Source: Tenacibaculum agarivorans
GTDB taxonomy: Bacteria > Bacteroidota > Bacteroidia > Flavobacteriales > Flavobacteriaceae
Reading direction: 5' to 3'
Assembly (NCBI RefSeq): GCF_001936575.1
Contig: NZ_MSMP01000040.1
Coordinates: forward strand, 1 to 43,835
DNA length: 43,835 bases
Numbering within the stretch: position 1 is the stretch's first letter; each line of letters opens with the position of its first letter. The notes under the pieces are model-generated. The model searched no databases. It saw nothing but the letters and a program-made list of their open reading frames with translations, and was not told the DNA's origin. The position numbers were made by a program, and so were the translations under genes. Shown piece after piece: positions 24,230-33,463 of this stretch.

Positions 24230-26650
24230 TTACTCTATAATAATTTGTTTAACAACTGTTTCTTTTCCAGCTGTAAAATTAAATAGATATTTTCCTTTTG
24301 GTAAATTAGTTTGGAAGTTGTAGTCTGACGACTTCTCTTTACCTTCCATATTTTCAATAGTCTTAACCAAAGTTCCTTCAATAGTAAAAATCTGTAATGT
24401 AATATTTGATGGATCTTTTACAGTTAACTTAACGTTTACCTCTCCTCTACTAGGGTTCGGATATACCACTACTTGTTCTTTAGTTAATTGTATATCGATA
24501 TCGTCATTCACTAATATAGGATAATGACATAATTGTTTAGAAACTGAAGACTTAGTTCCATCTGCACATACTGCTATCACTTGCCAAGCAAAACAGCTTC
24601 CTTGCAATCCGTTAGATAATAAAACATTAGTATTTGTAGTGTATATTGGAGCTATAGAAATACTCACTTTACAACATTTAACTTCTATATTTCCTGGTGA
24701 ACTTATAATATAAGAAACCGCTCCTGGTACAGGGTCCCAACTTAACGAATTTCCGTGATCTTTTAAATTGATTGGTGCTGTTAAACCTTCACAGTCTTTT
24801 TCACATTCATAAATGATTTCATCTTTATAGGTACATGTATCTTTACCATTTGACGAAGGGGTAACTACAGTGACATCATAAGTGGTGTTTACATTACCCC
24901 AACGAATGTTTTGATTCGCATATAAGCCATCACTCCAAGTAATAGAGTTAAAATTTGTTACTAAATTACCAGAACCGTCTACCACTCTAATGATAAACAA
25001 TCCCGTATCACAAGGATCACAATTTTCTGCTCCTGATCTATAATTATTTAAGAAATCAACATGCTTTTCATAGTTTTCTCTATCTACTTTTAGTTCTCTA
25101 TCCTCTAATTGTGATTTCAATACATCAACATCACTATCAGTAGGACACTTATATGCTTTTAGTTGAATATCATCATTACAACATACCACATCAAACTCTA
25201 AATTATAAATACAACCATCAGGCATGGTTAAAGTTAATTTCCAATGATCTGCATCTGTTGCTACCACAATATCATTAGTACTAGTATCTCCTGTAACAGT
25301 ATTTGTCCAGCTGAATGTAGCTCCATTTAAAATAGTGATGATATTTCCATACTTATCTTTCACTTTTAGAGGGAAAGAATCTAATGCACATGGATCTTCA
25401 CAATATGGAAAAATCTCAGGATTATCTACACAACAATCACGTTCTAAAGCAATTCTTGTTTCTTGCCACGGACAGTTATTCGTCCAAACCCCATGCTTAA
25501 CATAATATGATTTATTAGGATCTAAATTGGTAAACGTAAAACTTGTTCCTCCCTGAATGGCTCCTACAGCTCCAATAGTATCAGCATCTGAAGTAGAACC
25601 TTGTACATTTGTTTCTAATAATAACCACCATTGATTAGGGTCTGAATCTGTTGCTGTTACTGTAACATCATATACTCCATCATGACAATAATAATCTAAT
25701 GTAAAACCAGAGGACATGGAAGCTTCTTTATATGTGAATCGATGCGTTTCAAAAGACCAACCACATTGTGGATGATTAATAGCCAACTTTACCTCATAAG
25801 TAGTTCCTGCTTGGAAGGTAACATTTGGTACTCCATTATTCTTAAAGACATCAGTAATATTAATCGGAGCGTTTAAACTTCCTGTTGCCCAACCATTAAC
25901 TGGCTGTTGAGAAATCCACGATAATGTACCATTACCATTAACTTCCCATAAATCCATAAAATAACTTCCTGTATTTAGGGTAGCTGAAGCATCTAAAAAC
26001 ACATCTTCACACAAGTTAAATTCAGTATCTTGAGTTCCATTTTCATGTTCAAAATGAAAAGCAACATCTTGATTGTCATCACAAGTAATGTGACAAATAT
26101 TAACCTCTGAAATTCTTACCTCTATTTGAGGATTGGGTGCTGCTGGGTTACTTGGATAAAACCACAGATTGTTGAAGTTACTTCCTGCAATAAATGTAAA
26201 CTGATACGTAGTACTATTGTTTCCTCCACTCCAGATATTTTGTCCCATAATCTGTTGATTAGGGTTTGTAATTGCTGGTATTGGATTACCTCCTCCTACA
26301 CTTTGTGCTCCTACAATTGCAGCTTGAGTTAAAAATACATTCATAGAACAATTTTGATTAGGAGCCGGTGTAGCAGCATTGGTTCCTGCATCTAACGTAA
26401 ATGAAACACAGTACTCTTCACCTTGCACAAAATTATATCCCGAATAATTTACTCCTTCACCAATTATATTACCTGATCTGTAAGACCAAAGCCATACAGA
26501 ATTACTACCCCAACTTGGAGATCCATGCGAATTACTCCAACCCTGAGTTCTACTTACAGGAATATTTTGACAATCCCCATCAGTACATTGTTGTCCGTAG
26601 GTAGTTACAAAGCCTACTAGGAACATTACTATTAGTATTATTTTTTTCAT
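24230..26650 (-). CDS. Large Cys-rich protein secreted by the type IX system
   Basis: 806 residues. A signal peptide (1-19, ending TTYGQ) is followed by a long extracellular region with many cysteines, several beta-sandwich modules (a fibronectin III-like one around 650-700, LSWDPVPGAVSYII), and a C-terminal type A sorting domain (about 727-806): VVVYPNPSRGEVNVKL, LQIFTIEGTLVKTIENMEG, LPKGKYLFNFTAG and KQIIIE. It should cross the outer membrane through T9SS and be attached or released. No catalytic motif was seen; adhesion or matrix function is possible. Its promoter and leader closely match those of the gene at 28150, and its promoter also matches the S8-CHAT operon. Confidence 0.88.
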   Translation of the reverse strand: MKKIILIVMFLVGFVTTYGQQCTDGDCQNIPVSRTQGWSNSHGSPSWGSNSVWLWSYRSGNIIGEGVNYSGYNFVQGEEYCVSFTLDAGTNAATPAPNQNCSMNVFLTQAAIVGAQSVGGGNPIPAITNPNQQIMGQNIWSGGNNSTTYQFTFIAGSNFNNLWFYPSNPAAPNPQIEVRISEVNICHITCDDNQDVAFHFEHENGTQDTEFNLCEDVFLDASATLNTGSYFMDLWEVNGNGTLSWISQQPVNGWATGSLNAPINITDVFKNNGVPNVTFQAGTTYEVKLAINHPQCGWSFETHRFTYKEASMSSGFTLDYYCHDGVYDVTVTATDSDPNQWWLLLETNVQGSTSDADTIGAVGAIQGGTSFTFTNLDPNKSYYVKHGVWTNNCPWQETRIALERDCCVDNPEIFPYCEDPCALDSFPLKVKDKYGNIITILNGATFSWTNTVTGDTSTNDIVVATDADHWKLTLTMPDGCIYNLEFDVVCCNDDIQLKAYKCPTDSDVDVLKSQLEDRELKVDRENYEKHVDFLNNYRSGAENCDPCDTGLFIIRVVDGSGNLVTNFNSITWSDGLYANQNIRWGNVNTTYDVTVVTPSSNGKDTCTYKDEIIYECEKDCEGLTAPINLKDHGNSLSWDPVPGAVSYIISSPGNIEVKCCKVSISIAPIYTTNTNVLLSNGLQGSCFAWQVIAVCADGTKSSVSKQLCHYPILVNDDIDIQLTKEQVVVYPNPSRGEVNVKLTVKDPSNITLQIFTIEGTLVKTIENMEGKEKSSDYNFQTNLPKGKYLFNFTAGKETVVKQIIIE

Positions 26651-26843
26651 TCTATTGAATTTACATAGTTATTCACCTACTCTATTTTCGCTTTTCGGTT
26701 TGCGCGATCATTGGATTTTGATTGTAAAACATTAGGAGGATCAACCCTAAAAGCAATTGCTTATTTACCCTAAGGAGTTTATAAAAAAGAAAAGGTTACC
26801 CAAAAATTTTCAGTTTTCGGTGATCAGTTAACAATGATCAATT
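26651..26843 (-). promoter_or_regulatory. Shared leader, copy A (upstream of the T9SS protein)
   Basis: A 193-bp region highly similar to 28151-28329. In transcript order: GATCA palindromes, GGGTAACC (26794-26801), CTCCTTA (26771-26777), GCAATTGC (26753-26760), a 5-bp stem TTAGG/CCTAA (26732-26750), and then CGCG, ACCGAAAAGCGAAA and AGAGTAGGT near the start codon. Transcription is expected near 26764, leaving an untranslated leader of about 115 nt, long for this organism. Confidence 0.6.
26771..26801 (-). promoter_or_regulatory. Putative ECF-sigma promoter A
   Basis: Minus strand GGGTAACC, then exactly 16 nt, then CTCCTTA. The same arrangement occurs at 28254-28284 and 33464-33494. The AAC core of the upstream element is typical of ECF sigma -35 motifs. 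Proposed target of the sigma factor at 33646. Confidence 0.6.
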
Positions 26844-26939
26844 TGTGTAACTGGTATTCATTTATTTATCGCTAGCAAGGAACTTGATCCAATCATGATC
26901 ATTGTTTATTGATTACTGAACTAGTTATAGGAAGCCATA

Positions 26940-26969
26940 AAAAAAGTCCTGAAATATCAGGACTTTTTT
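26940..26969 (-). terminator. Perfect bidirectional-type terminator
   Basis: AAAAAAGTCCTGA-AATA-TCAGGACTTTTTT, a 13-bp perfect stem with U-tract capacity on both strands, 20 nt past the stop of the lipoprotein gene at 26990. Confidence 0.9.
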
Positions 26970-26989
26970 ACTCGTTATTATTTACTTTA

Positions 26990-28150
26990 TTAGTTAATCA
27001 CCCAAACTCCTAAATCTGTACAGCCATTAGGATTCAAGGTTACTGTGGATAAATCGATAGTAGTACAATGCATATACGGAGAGCTTCCTATAGAACATGA
27101 TCCAGAATTCCCTCCTGTTGGTGTTAAAAGACATGCTAACAATTTGAAAACACTATTCGGGCACACATCAAACTCAATATAACCATTAGCATCAGGAGTC
27201 TTATGTCCATCTGTACCGTTATACGTTAATCCTTGTGCTATAACATTACAATAACTAAATGGTGTACCATCTGGATTTTCCATTTTTATACGTACACAAA
27301 CCAACTGATCTGCACATGGATCATCTGCATTCCAAGAACTGTTTACTGTATTTATTTGTCCTAATAATTGATTCCCTCTACGAATAAATTCTCCTTGTAA
27401 TGCCCAATATCCAGTTTCTTCATCTAACACATATAAGTTTGTGACATCTGGCGTTTCATCTACTGTTACTGGTAATGCCACATCAATAACGCTATCTTCA
27501 TTTAAGGTTAAAGGAATATCTTCTCCTGCTACACTTGCTGTTACTTCAACCATTCCAAAAGATGTTAATGGATATAGAGTTCCTCCTCTTCTATCTTGTG
27601 CAATAAAACTTGCAGGCGCACTCTGTAAATCATCTAAATCAGTAACATCTATATGACTCGCTTGCAATGCTACTTTACCAGTATAAGGTTTACCATTTAA
27701 ATTGAATGAGTTTGGCGATATTGCTAACATAAGGTGATCTTCAAATACAAATTTCCCTCCTTCTCTAGCATCAAAGAATTGACTTCTATTTCTTTCAGAT
27801 AAAAAGAATATAAAAGCATCATTTTTATCTACTCTTTTAATAGCGGTAACATAATCTTTATGTTCTATTTTTAAGACACTTCCAGGCTCTAAAACACCTT
27901 TTCTAAAATCTACATACCCTTTTTTATCACTAACGGCAACAATTTTATCATTCAATTTTAGTGTTGCATTGGCTACAGGTTCTCCTTTAGGATTTAATAC
28001 TCTTCCTGATTGTTCTCCAAGGTTTTCTCTTACTACTATTGTTTCTGTGCTGTTTTCTTCTTGATTGCTAGTAATCTCCTCGTCCTTACATGAATTGAAT
28101 ACTAATAAAGACATGACTAACAATACCAAAATAAGATTTAGTTTTTTCAT
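26990..28150 (-). CDS. Surface lipoprotein with carboxypeptidase-regulatory-like domain
   Basis: 386 residues. A lipoprotein signal (MKKLNLILVLLVMSLLVFNSC, Cys at 21, followed by KDEE, an outer-surface type context) leads to a CarboxypepD_reg-like beta-sandwich (about 49-120; GRVLNPKGEPVANATLKLN), then a beta-rich region (FAM171/CILP-like appearance, 130-260) and a Cys-containing C-terminal sandwich with a second regulatory-like fold (VCVRIKMENPDGTPFSYCNV). No enzyme motif is visible. It shares its promoter and about 185 bp of leader with the T9SS-secreted protein encoded downstream, so the two products likely appear together on the surface. Confidence 0.78.
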   Translation of the reverse strand: MKKLNLILVLLVMSLLVFNSCKDEEITSNQEENSTETIVVRENLGEQSGRVLNPKGEPVANATLKLNDKIVAVSDKKGYVDFRKGVLEPGSVLKIEHKDYVTAIKRVDKNDAFIFFLSERNRSQFFDAREGGKFVFEDHLMLAISPNSFNLNGKPYTGKVALQASHIDVTDLDDLQSAPASFIAQDRRGGTLYPLTSFGMVEVTASVAGEDIPLTLNEDSVIDVALPVTVDETPDVTNLYVLDEETGYWALQGEFIRRGNQLLGQINTVNSSWNADDPCADQLVCVRIKMENPDGTPFSYCNVIAQGLTYNGTDGHKTPDANGYIEFDVCPNSVFKLLACLLTPTGGNSGSCSIGSSPYMHCTTIDLSTVTLNPNGCTDLGVWVIN

Positions 28151-28329
28151 TTTTTTAAATTTTGATTAGTGTACCTACTCTCTTTTTCGCTTTTCGGTAT
28201 TCGCGATTGTATGTATTGGGAGATCAACCCCAAAAGCAATTGCTTGTTTGTTGTAAGGAGTCATGAGAATTAGAAAGGTTACCCGTTAAATTTTCAGTTT
28301 TCGGGGATCATTTAATAGTGATCAATTCT
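28151..28329 (-). promoter_or_regulatory. Shared leader, copy B (upstream of the lipoprotein)
   Basis: Homologous to 26651-26843, with the same order of blocks: GATCA pair, GGGTAACC (28277-28284), CTCCTTA (28254-28260), GCAATTGC (28236-28243), stem TTGGG/CCCAA (28216-28233), CGCG, ACCGAAAAGCGAAA, AGAGTAGGT. The small stem differs from copy A by a paired A-T to G-C change. The sequences between blocks have diverged. Confidence 0.6.
28254..28284 (-). promoter_or_regulatory. Putative ECF-sigma promoter B
   Basis: Minus strand GGGTAACC-N16-CTCCTTA, identical in both elements and spacing to promoter A although the 16-nt spacer differs in sequence. Confidence 0.6.
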
Positions 28330-28391
28330 TTTCATATGTAGGCGGAGATGCCGTAGTATTTTAAACTCTTATCATTCCGGTCTTGATTTTT
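28328..28391 (-). repeat. Dispersed repeat, copy 1
   Basis: On the minus strand it begins AAAAATCAAGACCGGAATGA and continues through TTTAAAATACTACGG to TACATATGAAAAGAA. It is about 80% similar to the plus-strand sequence at 37857-37923. The repeat abuts leader B. No coding capacity or transposase is seen. Confidence 0.7.
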
Positions 28392-28523
28392 GTGAAGTCT
28401 GTCTTAAGCTTATCGAAGGTTTTGTTAAGCTAACAACAGAAGGATTTTGAAAGGTTTTTTTAAATAATTGAATATATTATAAATCGATTAAAAGCAGCGC
28501 TTTTGAATCTTCTTCGCAGAATA

Positions 28524-28661
28524 AAATTTCATTTCGTTAAGAAATCTCGAAGCCTTGGAGAGATTTTAGGAATGAAATTTGGTTTTTAGCATTTGCTAAA
28601 AAATTCATTGAAAAAGTGTCCTTTTTTTGGTTCGTTTTTTTGGACAAGCAAAAAAATGAAC
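28524..28661. repeat. Cluster of three hairpins in a gene-free stretch
   Basis: Hairpin 1: AAATTTCATT (28524-28533) with AATGAAATTT (28571-28580), enclosing AAATCTC/GAGATTT. Hairpin 2: TTTTTAGCA/TGCTAAAAA (28583-28602). Hairpin 3: GTTCGTTTTTTT/AAAAAAATGAAC (28630-28661) with one G-T pair. The whole gap 28330-29007 contains no convincing gene; the pieces look like flavobacterial dispersed repeats. Confidence 0.5.
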
Positions 28662-28959
28662 AGGAAACATAATAAAAGTACGAATCTTCATAACTTCGTT
28701 ATATAATGGACAAGGGAGAGGAAATACAGTTCATCAACAAACCAAATAAATCAATTTATTTCAGCGTTTTAAAAAAATCATAGTACCGACTTTAGAGAAA
28801 CATAATAGAGAGCTATTTGACGCCTCTATAATTCTACTAAACTTGATTCAGCACAACTTTACTTTTGATTTCGATAAACTCAATCACCAGTAAAATTACT
28901 TGAGTGAAAAAATTTCTTACTGAAAACTAGCATTACATAAAAATTTACAGAACTTTAAC

Positions 28960-28990
28960 TTGTAAACCTCCATCAATACCTATACTTTTA
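28960..28990 (+). promoter_or_regulatory. Housekeeping-type promoter of the small lipoprotein
   Basis: TTG (28960-28962), 20 nt, TACTTTTA (28983-28990), close to the Bacteroidota -33/-7 consensus. The start codon is at 29008. No GGGTAACC motif is present, so this gene is not in the proposed sigma regulon at the level of transcription. Confidence 0.45.
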
Positions 28991-29007
28991 GAAAAAAATT
29001 AATTATC

Positions 29008-29199
29008 ATGAAAAAAATTGTATGTATCCTAGTTGCTGTAATATCATTTACTTTACAAAGTTGTACCGACACATCTGTAGTAGAAGCAGAAACTACTGCT
29101 AAAATTGAAGATGATGATACCTTAACTCAACTACAAAATGCACAAGCGGATTTAGTAACAAAATTATCAAATAATACTAGTGAAGGTGGAGTAGAGTAA
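29008..29199 (+). CDS. Small acidic lipoprotein, tail-to-tail with the CHAT gene
   Basis: 63 residues. MKKIVCILVAVISFTLQSC is a clear lipoprotein signal (Cys 19). The mature part of about 45 residues is acidic and helical (TTAKIEDDDTLTQLQNAQAD), ending NNTSEGGVE. It does not match a family I know. Its stop codon ends one base before the stop codon of the convergent TPR-CHAT gene, so the two mRNAs must overlap in their 3' ends. It could be a partner or substrate of the neighbouring proteases, but only position supports this. Confidence 0.65.
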   Translation: MKKIVCILVAVISFTLQSCTDTSVVEAETTAKIEDDDTLTQLQNAQADLVTKLSNNTSEGGVE

Positions 29200-29200
29200 C

Positions 29201-31957
29201 TTATTCCTTCATTTTCTTTTTTAATTTTAAAAAGAACCAACTAATCCATACAATTAGTAGTAATACACCTAGTATGGCTACTAATTGTAGTTTTTCACTA
29301 AAAAAAGAATTGGTTAAATTAATACTGGCTATATCGCCTACCAAAATATTTCCTCCCCAATACAAAGGAGAGGCTTCTGTACCTTGATGTGTTTTTAAAT
29401 AGTGTAGCTTTGCTTGTCGTAATGCTTTGGATTTTGAAACTCCTTCTTTGAGTTGTTTATAGAAAGACACCATAATTTGTTGATTGGCTTTATCATTGGT
29501 GGCCCATAAACTAGAGACTACACTTTTTGCTCCTCCATAGAAAAAACCTCTAGTTAAACTCATAACGCCTTCTCCTAATTTCAGCTCTCCTAAAGATGTT
29601 TTACACGCACTTAAGGTTACTAAATCATGTTGGTTTTTATAACCGTATAATTCCTGTAAGGAAAGTTTATGATCATGAAAAGCAATCCAAGGATCGATAC
29701 TATTTCCAACCTCAGCATGAGTGGCTAAGTGTAATGCTTTATAATTACCTCCTTGATCTAAAAAACTCGTTTTAGTCGCTTGATTATTTAACAATAGATT
29801 CCCTGAGAAAATAGTTGCTAACGCATTCGCTTCTGTATTTGTGTAGTGTAATGAAGGTAACTGTAAGCTTTCAAAATCCACAGGAGCAACAGCTAAAAAT
29901 GAGTCTTTTGCATTTCTTGTAAGATTATTATTATTCTCCAAATACGATATAGAGTATGCATAACTGATCTCAGCTTCTTTTAATAGATAATCAGTAGTAT
30001 TTTTTAACGTAGTTAAGGTTTCAAAAGACAATTCCTGTAGCCTATAATCAGGTATGATAATCACCTGTTTGTCCTTGAGCTCTTCATAAATTGCTTGAGG
30101 AATCAATTTTTGAAACAGTCTATTTGCTGTTGTACAAAAAGCTTGTTGTTGTTCCGTTGTTACAAATTTTTGAGTCACTATATTTTGATAATCTTCTAAA
30201 TCTTTAGGTAATGTATTGGCGTTGGTGATTTCAAATACTAAAGGTTTTGTTCCTCCTATCAACATTCCATATCCTTTTGCATCCGTTGTAATGTATTGTA
30301 GAAAAAGAGTATTTTGAGTGTTGGCCGTTGTCTCCGCTTTTTCATAGGAAATAATTGGTATTTGTTTTTTATACTTCCCATACTCTGGATAGGCTACCAC
30401 CAAAGAATCTACAAAAGTTGCATAAGCTCGTTTGGAAAGGTATAACTGACGTTGCAAACTATCTTTACGGTTTTCTTTTTTAGCCATTACCTGTTGCAAT
30501 TGACTTTCTACAGTATTGATATGAGTTTTTAGCTGTACTTCTTTATTCGCTAAGGTTAGAGGCAGTTTGGCATTTTCAATAGCTTGATAATTGGAAATAT
30601 CTTCTAGCAATAAAATGGCTTTATTCTTCTCCATAAAATAGAAGGCTTCTTCAGGTTTATTTAAAAGAAAACAAACTTCTACTGCTCCTACATATAAAGA
30701 CGCTCCTTGTTCTCGCCAATATAATTTTGATTTATATTCTGAACTTTCAAAACGAATAATATCAATAAGTTGATCAGCCGTTTTAAACGTTTCCAATGCA
30801 TATCTCAAATACTCTAATTTTTTCTCTGCCTTGTAGTACTGTATCCATCCTTTTGCTTTTTGCGTTAGATGATGTAATAAGAAATACTTTTGCTGAACTA
30901 GTCCTAATATTTTTTTCGAAAGTTTCTGTTTTGGGTTAAAATTGGTTTTAGTAAGTATATTAATTGCCTTTTGGAATTGTTTTAATCCTAATTGATACTC
31001 TTTTTGTGCTATATAAATATCCCCAATATTTTCATATACAGGTGAGTACATTGGGTCATAGAGAATTGCTTTATTAAAATTTAAAAAAGCGCTTTTGTAG
31101 TTACCATTTTTAGAATATGATTGCCCTAAACTATTATAGGTTCTAGCTACATTAATAGACTTTTTTTTATTAATTACTTTCAATATTTTTTCAAAAAAAA
31201 TAATCGCTTTCTCATAATTTCCATTTTCTAACAATCTATTTCCTTCTATCTGATCTAAACGATTATGGTATCTTGTCCTCTTTTTAGTTAAAAGATTTAA
31301 TAAAGAATCTGCTTTTCGAACATCTTCTTTAATGTTTTTTGAAAACCTTTTAAGCCCCATAAAAGAATATACCATCGCTCTATATTGATATGCTTGTATT
31401 GTTTTCTCTCTCCAAAGAGTATCTTTATACGATAAACGTATAAGAGTATTTAAATTATTTAAGGTCTTATAAAAATCACCTGTTTTCATATATATATTTG
31501 AAAGCTCTCTTAAAGATTTTAGAGTATTAGAATCTACTTCACTTATTTCTTTAATTTGTTCGAAATAATCAATTGCTTTAAAATAATTCTTTTGCTTAGC
31601 ATAAAAGTACCCCAGATTATATAAAGTTCCTTTTATTGATTTCGAATTCACATTGTGTTCCTTTTTTAGCTTAAGAGCTTTCTCTGTATAAGAAATAGCT
31701 TTTTCTAAATATGCTCTATTTTTCATATCTAATAAAAAGAACCACTTTCCATATTCTTGGTAACAATTAGCTAAATCTTCTGGAATTAAACGAGATTTAT
31801 TATTTTTTATAAACTCTTCAACTTTCTTTTCTTTTGTATTATTGGATAATTTGGAATTAAGAATATTTTTTAAACTATCTAAACTTTTTTGGGAAAATCC
31901 TGAGAAAGGTAGTATCAGAAAAATACTTAATATAAATATTAGAGCTCTAAATTTCAT
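29201..31957 (-). CDS. TPR-CHAT protease, exported and C-terminally membrane-anchored
   Basis: 918 residues. Signal peptide (1-22, ending FSGFSQ), a TPR array (about 60-345), helical linker with coiled coil (about 465-515), then a CHAT caspase-like domain (about 620-880). The catalytic dyad is His747 in ALHLATHAEVG and Cys785 in VTLSACKTSLG; the following GEGVMSLTRGFFYGGAKSVV and SLWATND are family hallmarks. A single helix (about 890-910) and a basic tail (KLKKKMKE) anchor it, so the protease would face the periplasm. It follows the S8 gene by 52 nt in one operon under the GGGTAACC promoter. The substrate is unknown. Confidence 0.9.
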   Translation of the reverse strand: MKFRALIFILSIFLILPFSGFSQKSLDSLKNILNSKLSNNTKEKKVEEFIKNNKSRLIPEDLANCYQEYGKWFFLLDMKNRAYLEKAISYTEKALKLKKEHNVNSKSIKGTLYNLGYFYAKQKNYFKAIDYFEQIKEISEVDSNTLKSLRELSNIYMKTGDFYKTLNNLNTLIRLSYKDTLWREKTIQAYQYRAMVYSFMGLKRFSKNIKEDVRKADSLLNLLTKKRTRYHNRLDQIEGNRLLENGNYEKAIIFFEKILKVINKKKSINVARTYNSLGQSYSKNGNYKSAFLNFNKAILYDPMYSPVYENIGDIYIAQKEYQLGLKQFQKAINILTKTNFNPKQKLSKKILGLVQQKYFLLHHLTQKAKGWIQYYKAEKKLEYLRYALETFKTADQLIDIIRFESSEYKSKLYWREQGASLYVGAVEVCFLLNKPEEAFYFMEKNKAILLLEDISNYQAIENAKLPLTLANKEVQLKTHINTVESQLQQVMAKKENRKDSLQRQLYLSKRAYATFVDSLVVAYPEYGKYKKQIPIISYEKAETTANTQNTLFLQYITTDAKGYGMLIGGTKPLVFEITNANTLPKDLEDYQNIVTQKFVTTEQQQAFCTTANRLFQKLIPQAIYEELKDKQVIIIPDYRLQELSFETLTTLKNTTDYLLKEAEISYAYSISYLENNNNLTRNAKDSFLAVAPVDFESLQLPSLHYTNTEANALATIFSGNLLLNNQATKTSFLDQGGNYKALHLATHAEVGNSIDPWIAFHDHKLSLQELYGYKNQHDLVTLSACKTSLGELKLGEGVMSLTRGFFYGGAKSVVSSLWATNDKANQQIMVSFYKQLKEGVSKSKALRQAKLHYLKTHQGTEASPLYWGGNILVGDIASINLTNSFFSEKLQLVAILGVLLLIVWISWFFLKLKKKMKE

Positions 31958-32009
31958 ACTCTAAAAATATAAAATTCAAAACTCTAATTTTTATTTTTTA
32001 TTTCTAAAC

Positions 32010-33419
32010 TTATCTATTAAGCCAAGGAAAAGGTCCGATTGGATCTGGAACTCTATAATTCCCTATTATCATTACATTACTATTATTAATTTTATCTCTT
32101 AAACTATGATCTTTATAACAGCTTGCTATTACTTCAGATTTTAATAGTCTTGGAGCAGTATTAGCTCGATGATATAATGCTGCCGCTCTAGCCGTTACCA
32201 CAGGACAAGAAAAAGAAGTCCCTCGTAATGGTATATCATAAATTATTTGATTCGATTTTCTCCCTTTTATCAAAGTTAAATCATAATCAAATGCAGCAAC
32301 TATATCTATACTTGTATTTCCATAATTTGATTCTGGTGCTAAATTATATCCTGATATATATAGTGCACCTAAATAAGGAACTGAGGATAATTCACTATTT
32401 ACTATATAACCGCCTACAGCTAATAAATTATCGGATTTATATCCTGAAGGAAAATGTTCGTTTCCATCAGAATCAGTATTTTTTTCATCATTTCCAGCTG
32501 AAGCCATTAGCAATAAATTATTTGAATTTTCCTCCACAATTTTCTCAAAAATTATTTGGCTTTTAAGATTATAAAATCCAAAACTACAATTTACCATAAA
32601 CGGCTTCTTTTTTGAGGCTATATATTGTAAACTACATAATATATTAAAATAAGTACCTTTTCCATCTTGATCAAATGCTTTTACTGGTAATATTTGATAC
32701 GGTATATTTTCTTGTGTTAAGATATCTCTAATAATTGCAGATACAAATGTTCCATGTCCATGGTCATCTCTTACATCATGATCATTATTTACAAAATCCC
32801 AACCAGAAACTTCATTTCCTAAACAATTTGAAGTGTCATTAGCTCCATTGTATAAAAATGGGGTATCAAAATAATCATAATTAACTCCAGTATCAATAAC
32901 TGCTATGTTTACCCTATCTTCTGTAGTATTTGGATGTACCATTTGCTCTAATTGATGCATATAACCATTCATAATACTTTGATCTTTTTCTTTAATAAAA
33001 AAAGAGAATTGAAAGTCTGCATTTAAATCTGCAACACCATCTTCATCTACATCGTGTGGCCCCACTAAATCTTCAACCCCCCCATTAGGATTAAGAAAAT
33101 TTACAGTCCATAATTCAATATTAGAATTATCACAATTACATTTTTCGACCTTCTTTATCTTAAAGTTATACCTATCTTCTAATATTTCTTTTATTTTATC
33201 TTTTTTTATCTTTGTTATCTTTTTATCGGTATACTCAACAACTATTTGATCTTTTACAATATCTGGTGCCAATGGATTTTTTTTAACCATTTTTTGGTTT
33301 GAAATCATTATTGCTGATTTCTCAGTAGTTTCTTCATTATACAATAGTTCATCTTCAGCACATGCTCCTAAGCCTATTATTAGTGTTAGTATTGCTATTA
33401 CTTTAGTAAAATTTTTCAT
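32010..33419 (-). CDS. Subtilisin-family (S8) serine protease lipoprotein
   Basis: 469 residues from the ATG at 33419 (MKNFTKVIAILTLIIGLGAC, lipobox Cys20); the ATG at 33479 would sit at the -10 to +1 side of the promoter and is unlikely. A prodomain-like segment (50-110) precedes the catalytic domain: Asp176 (IAVIDTG), His222 (DDHGHGT), oxyanion Asn310 (ASAGND) and Ser402 (RGTSFSCP). A Ca-binding-like DVDEDGVADLNAD stretch (123-135) precedes the domain. There is no T9SS sorting domain, so it stays membrane-attached. It is the first gene of the operon with the TPR-CHAT gene and is divergent from the ECF sigma gene. Confidence 0.9.
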   Translation of the reverse strand: MKNFTKVIAILTLIIGLGACAEDELLYNEETTEKSAIMISNQKMVKKNPLAPDIVKDQIVVEYTDKKITKIKKDKIKEILEDRYNFKIKKVEKCNCDNSNIELWTVNFLNPNGGVEDLVGPHDVDEDGVADLNADFQFSFFIKEKDQSIMNGYMHQLEQMVHPNTTEDRVNIAVIDTGVNYDYFDTPFLYNGANDTSNCLGNEVSGWDFVNNDHDVRDDHGHGTFVSAIIRDILTQENIPYQILPVKAFDQDGKGTYFNILCSLQYIASKKKPFMVNCSFGFYNLKSQIIFEKIVEENSNNLLLMASAGNDEKNTDSDGNEHFPSGYKSDNLLAVGGYIVNSELSSVPYLGALYISGYNLAPESNYGNTSIDIVAAFDYDLTLIKGRKSNQIIYDIPLRGTSFSCPVVTARAAALYHRANTAPRLLKSEVIASCYKDHSLRDKINNSNVMIIGNYRVPDPIGPFPWLNR

Positions 33420-33463
33420 AATCATTCTGTTTTTTAATTCTATTATTATGTCATTGTTTGCTA

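Noticed and set aside
27441..27656. Plus-strand frame opposite the surface lipoprotein gene.
   Set aside because: Antisense shadow of a beta-rich gene; no start context or homologous motif.
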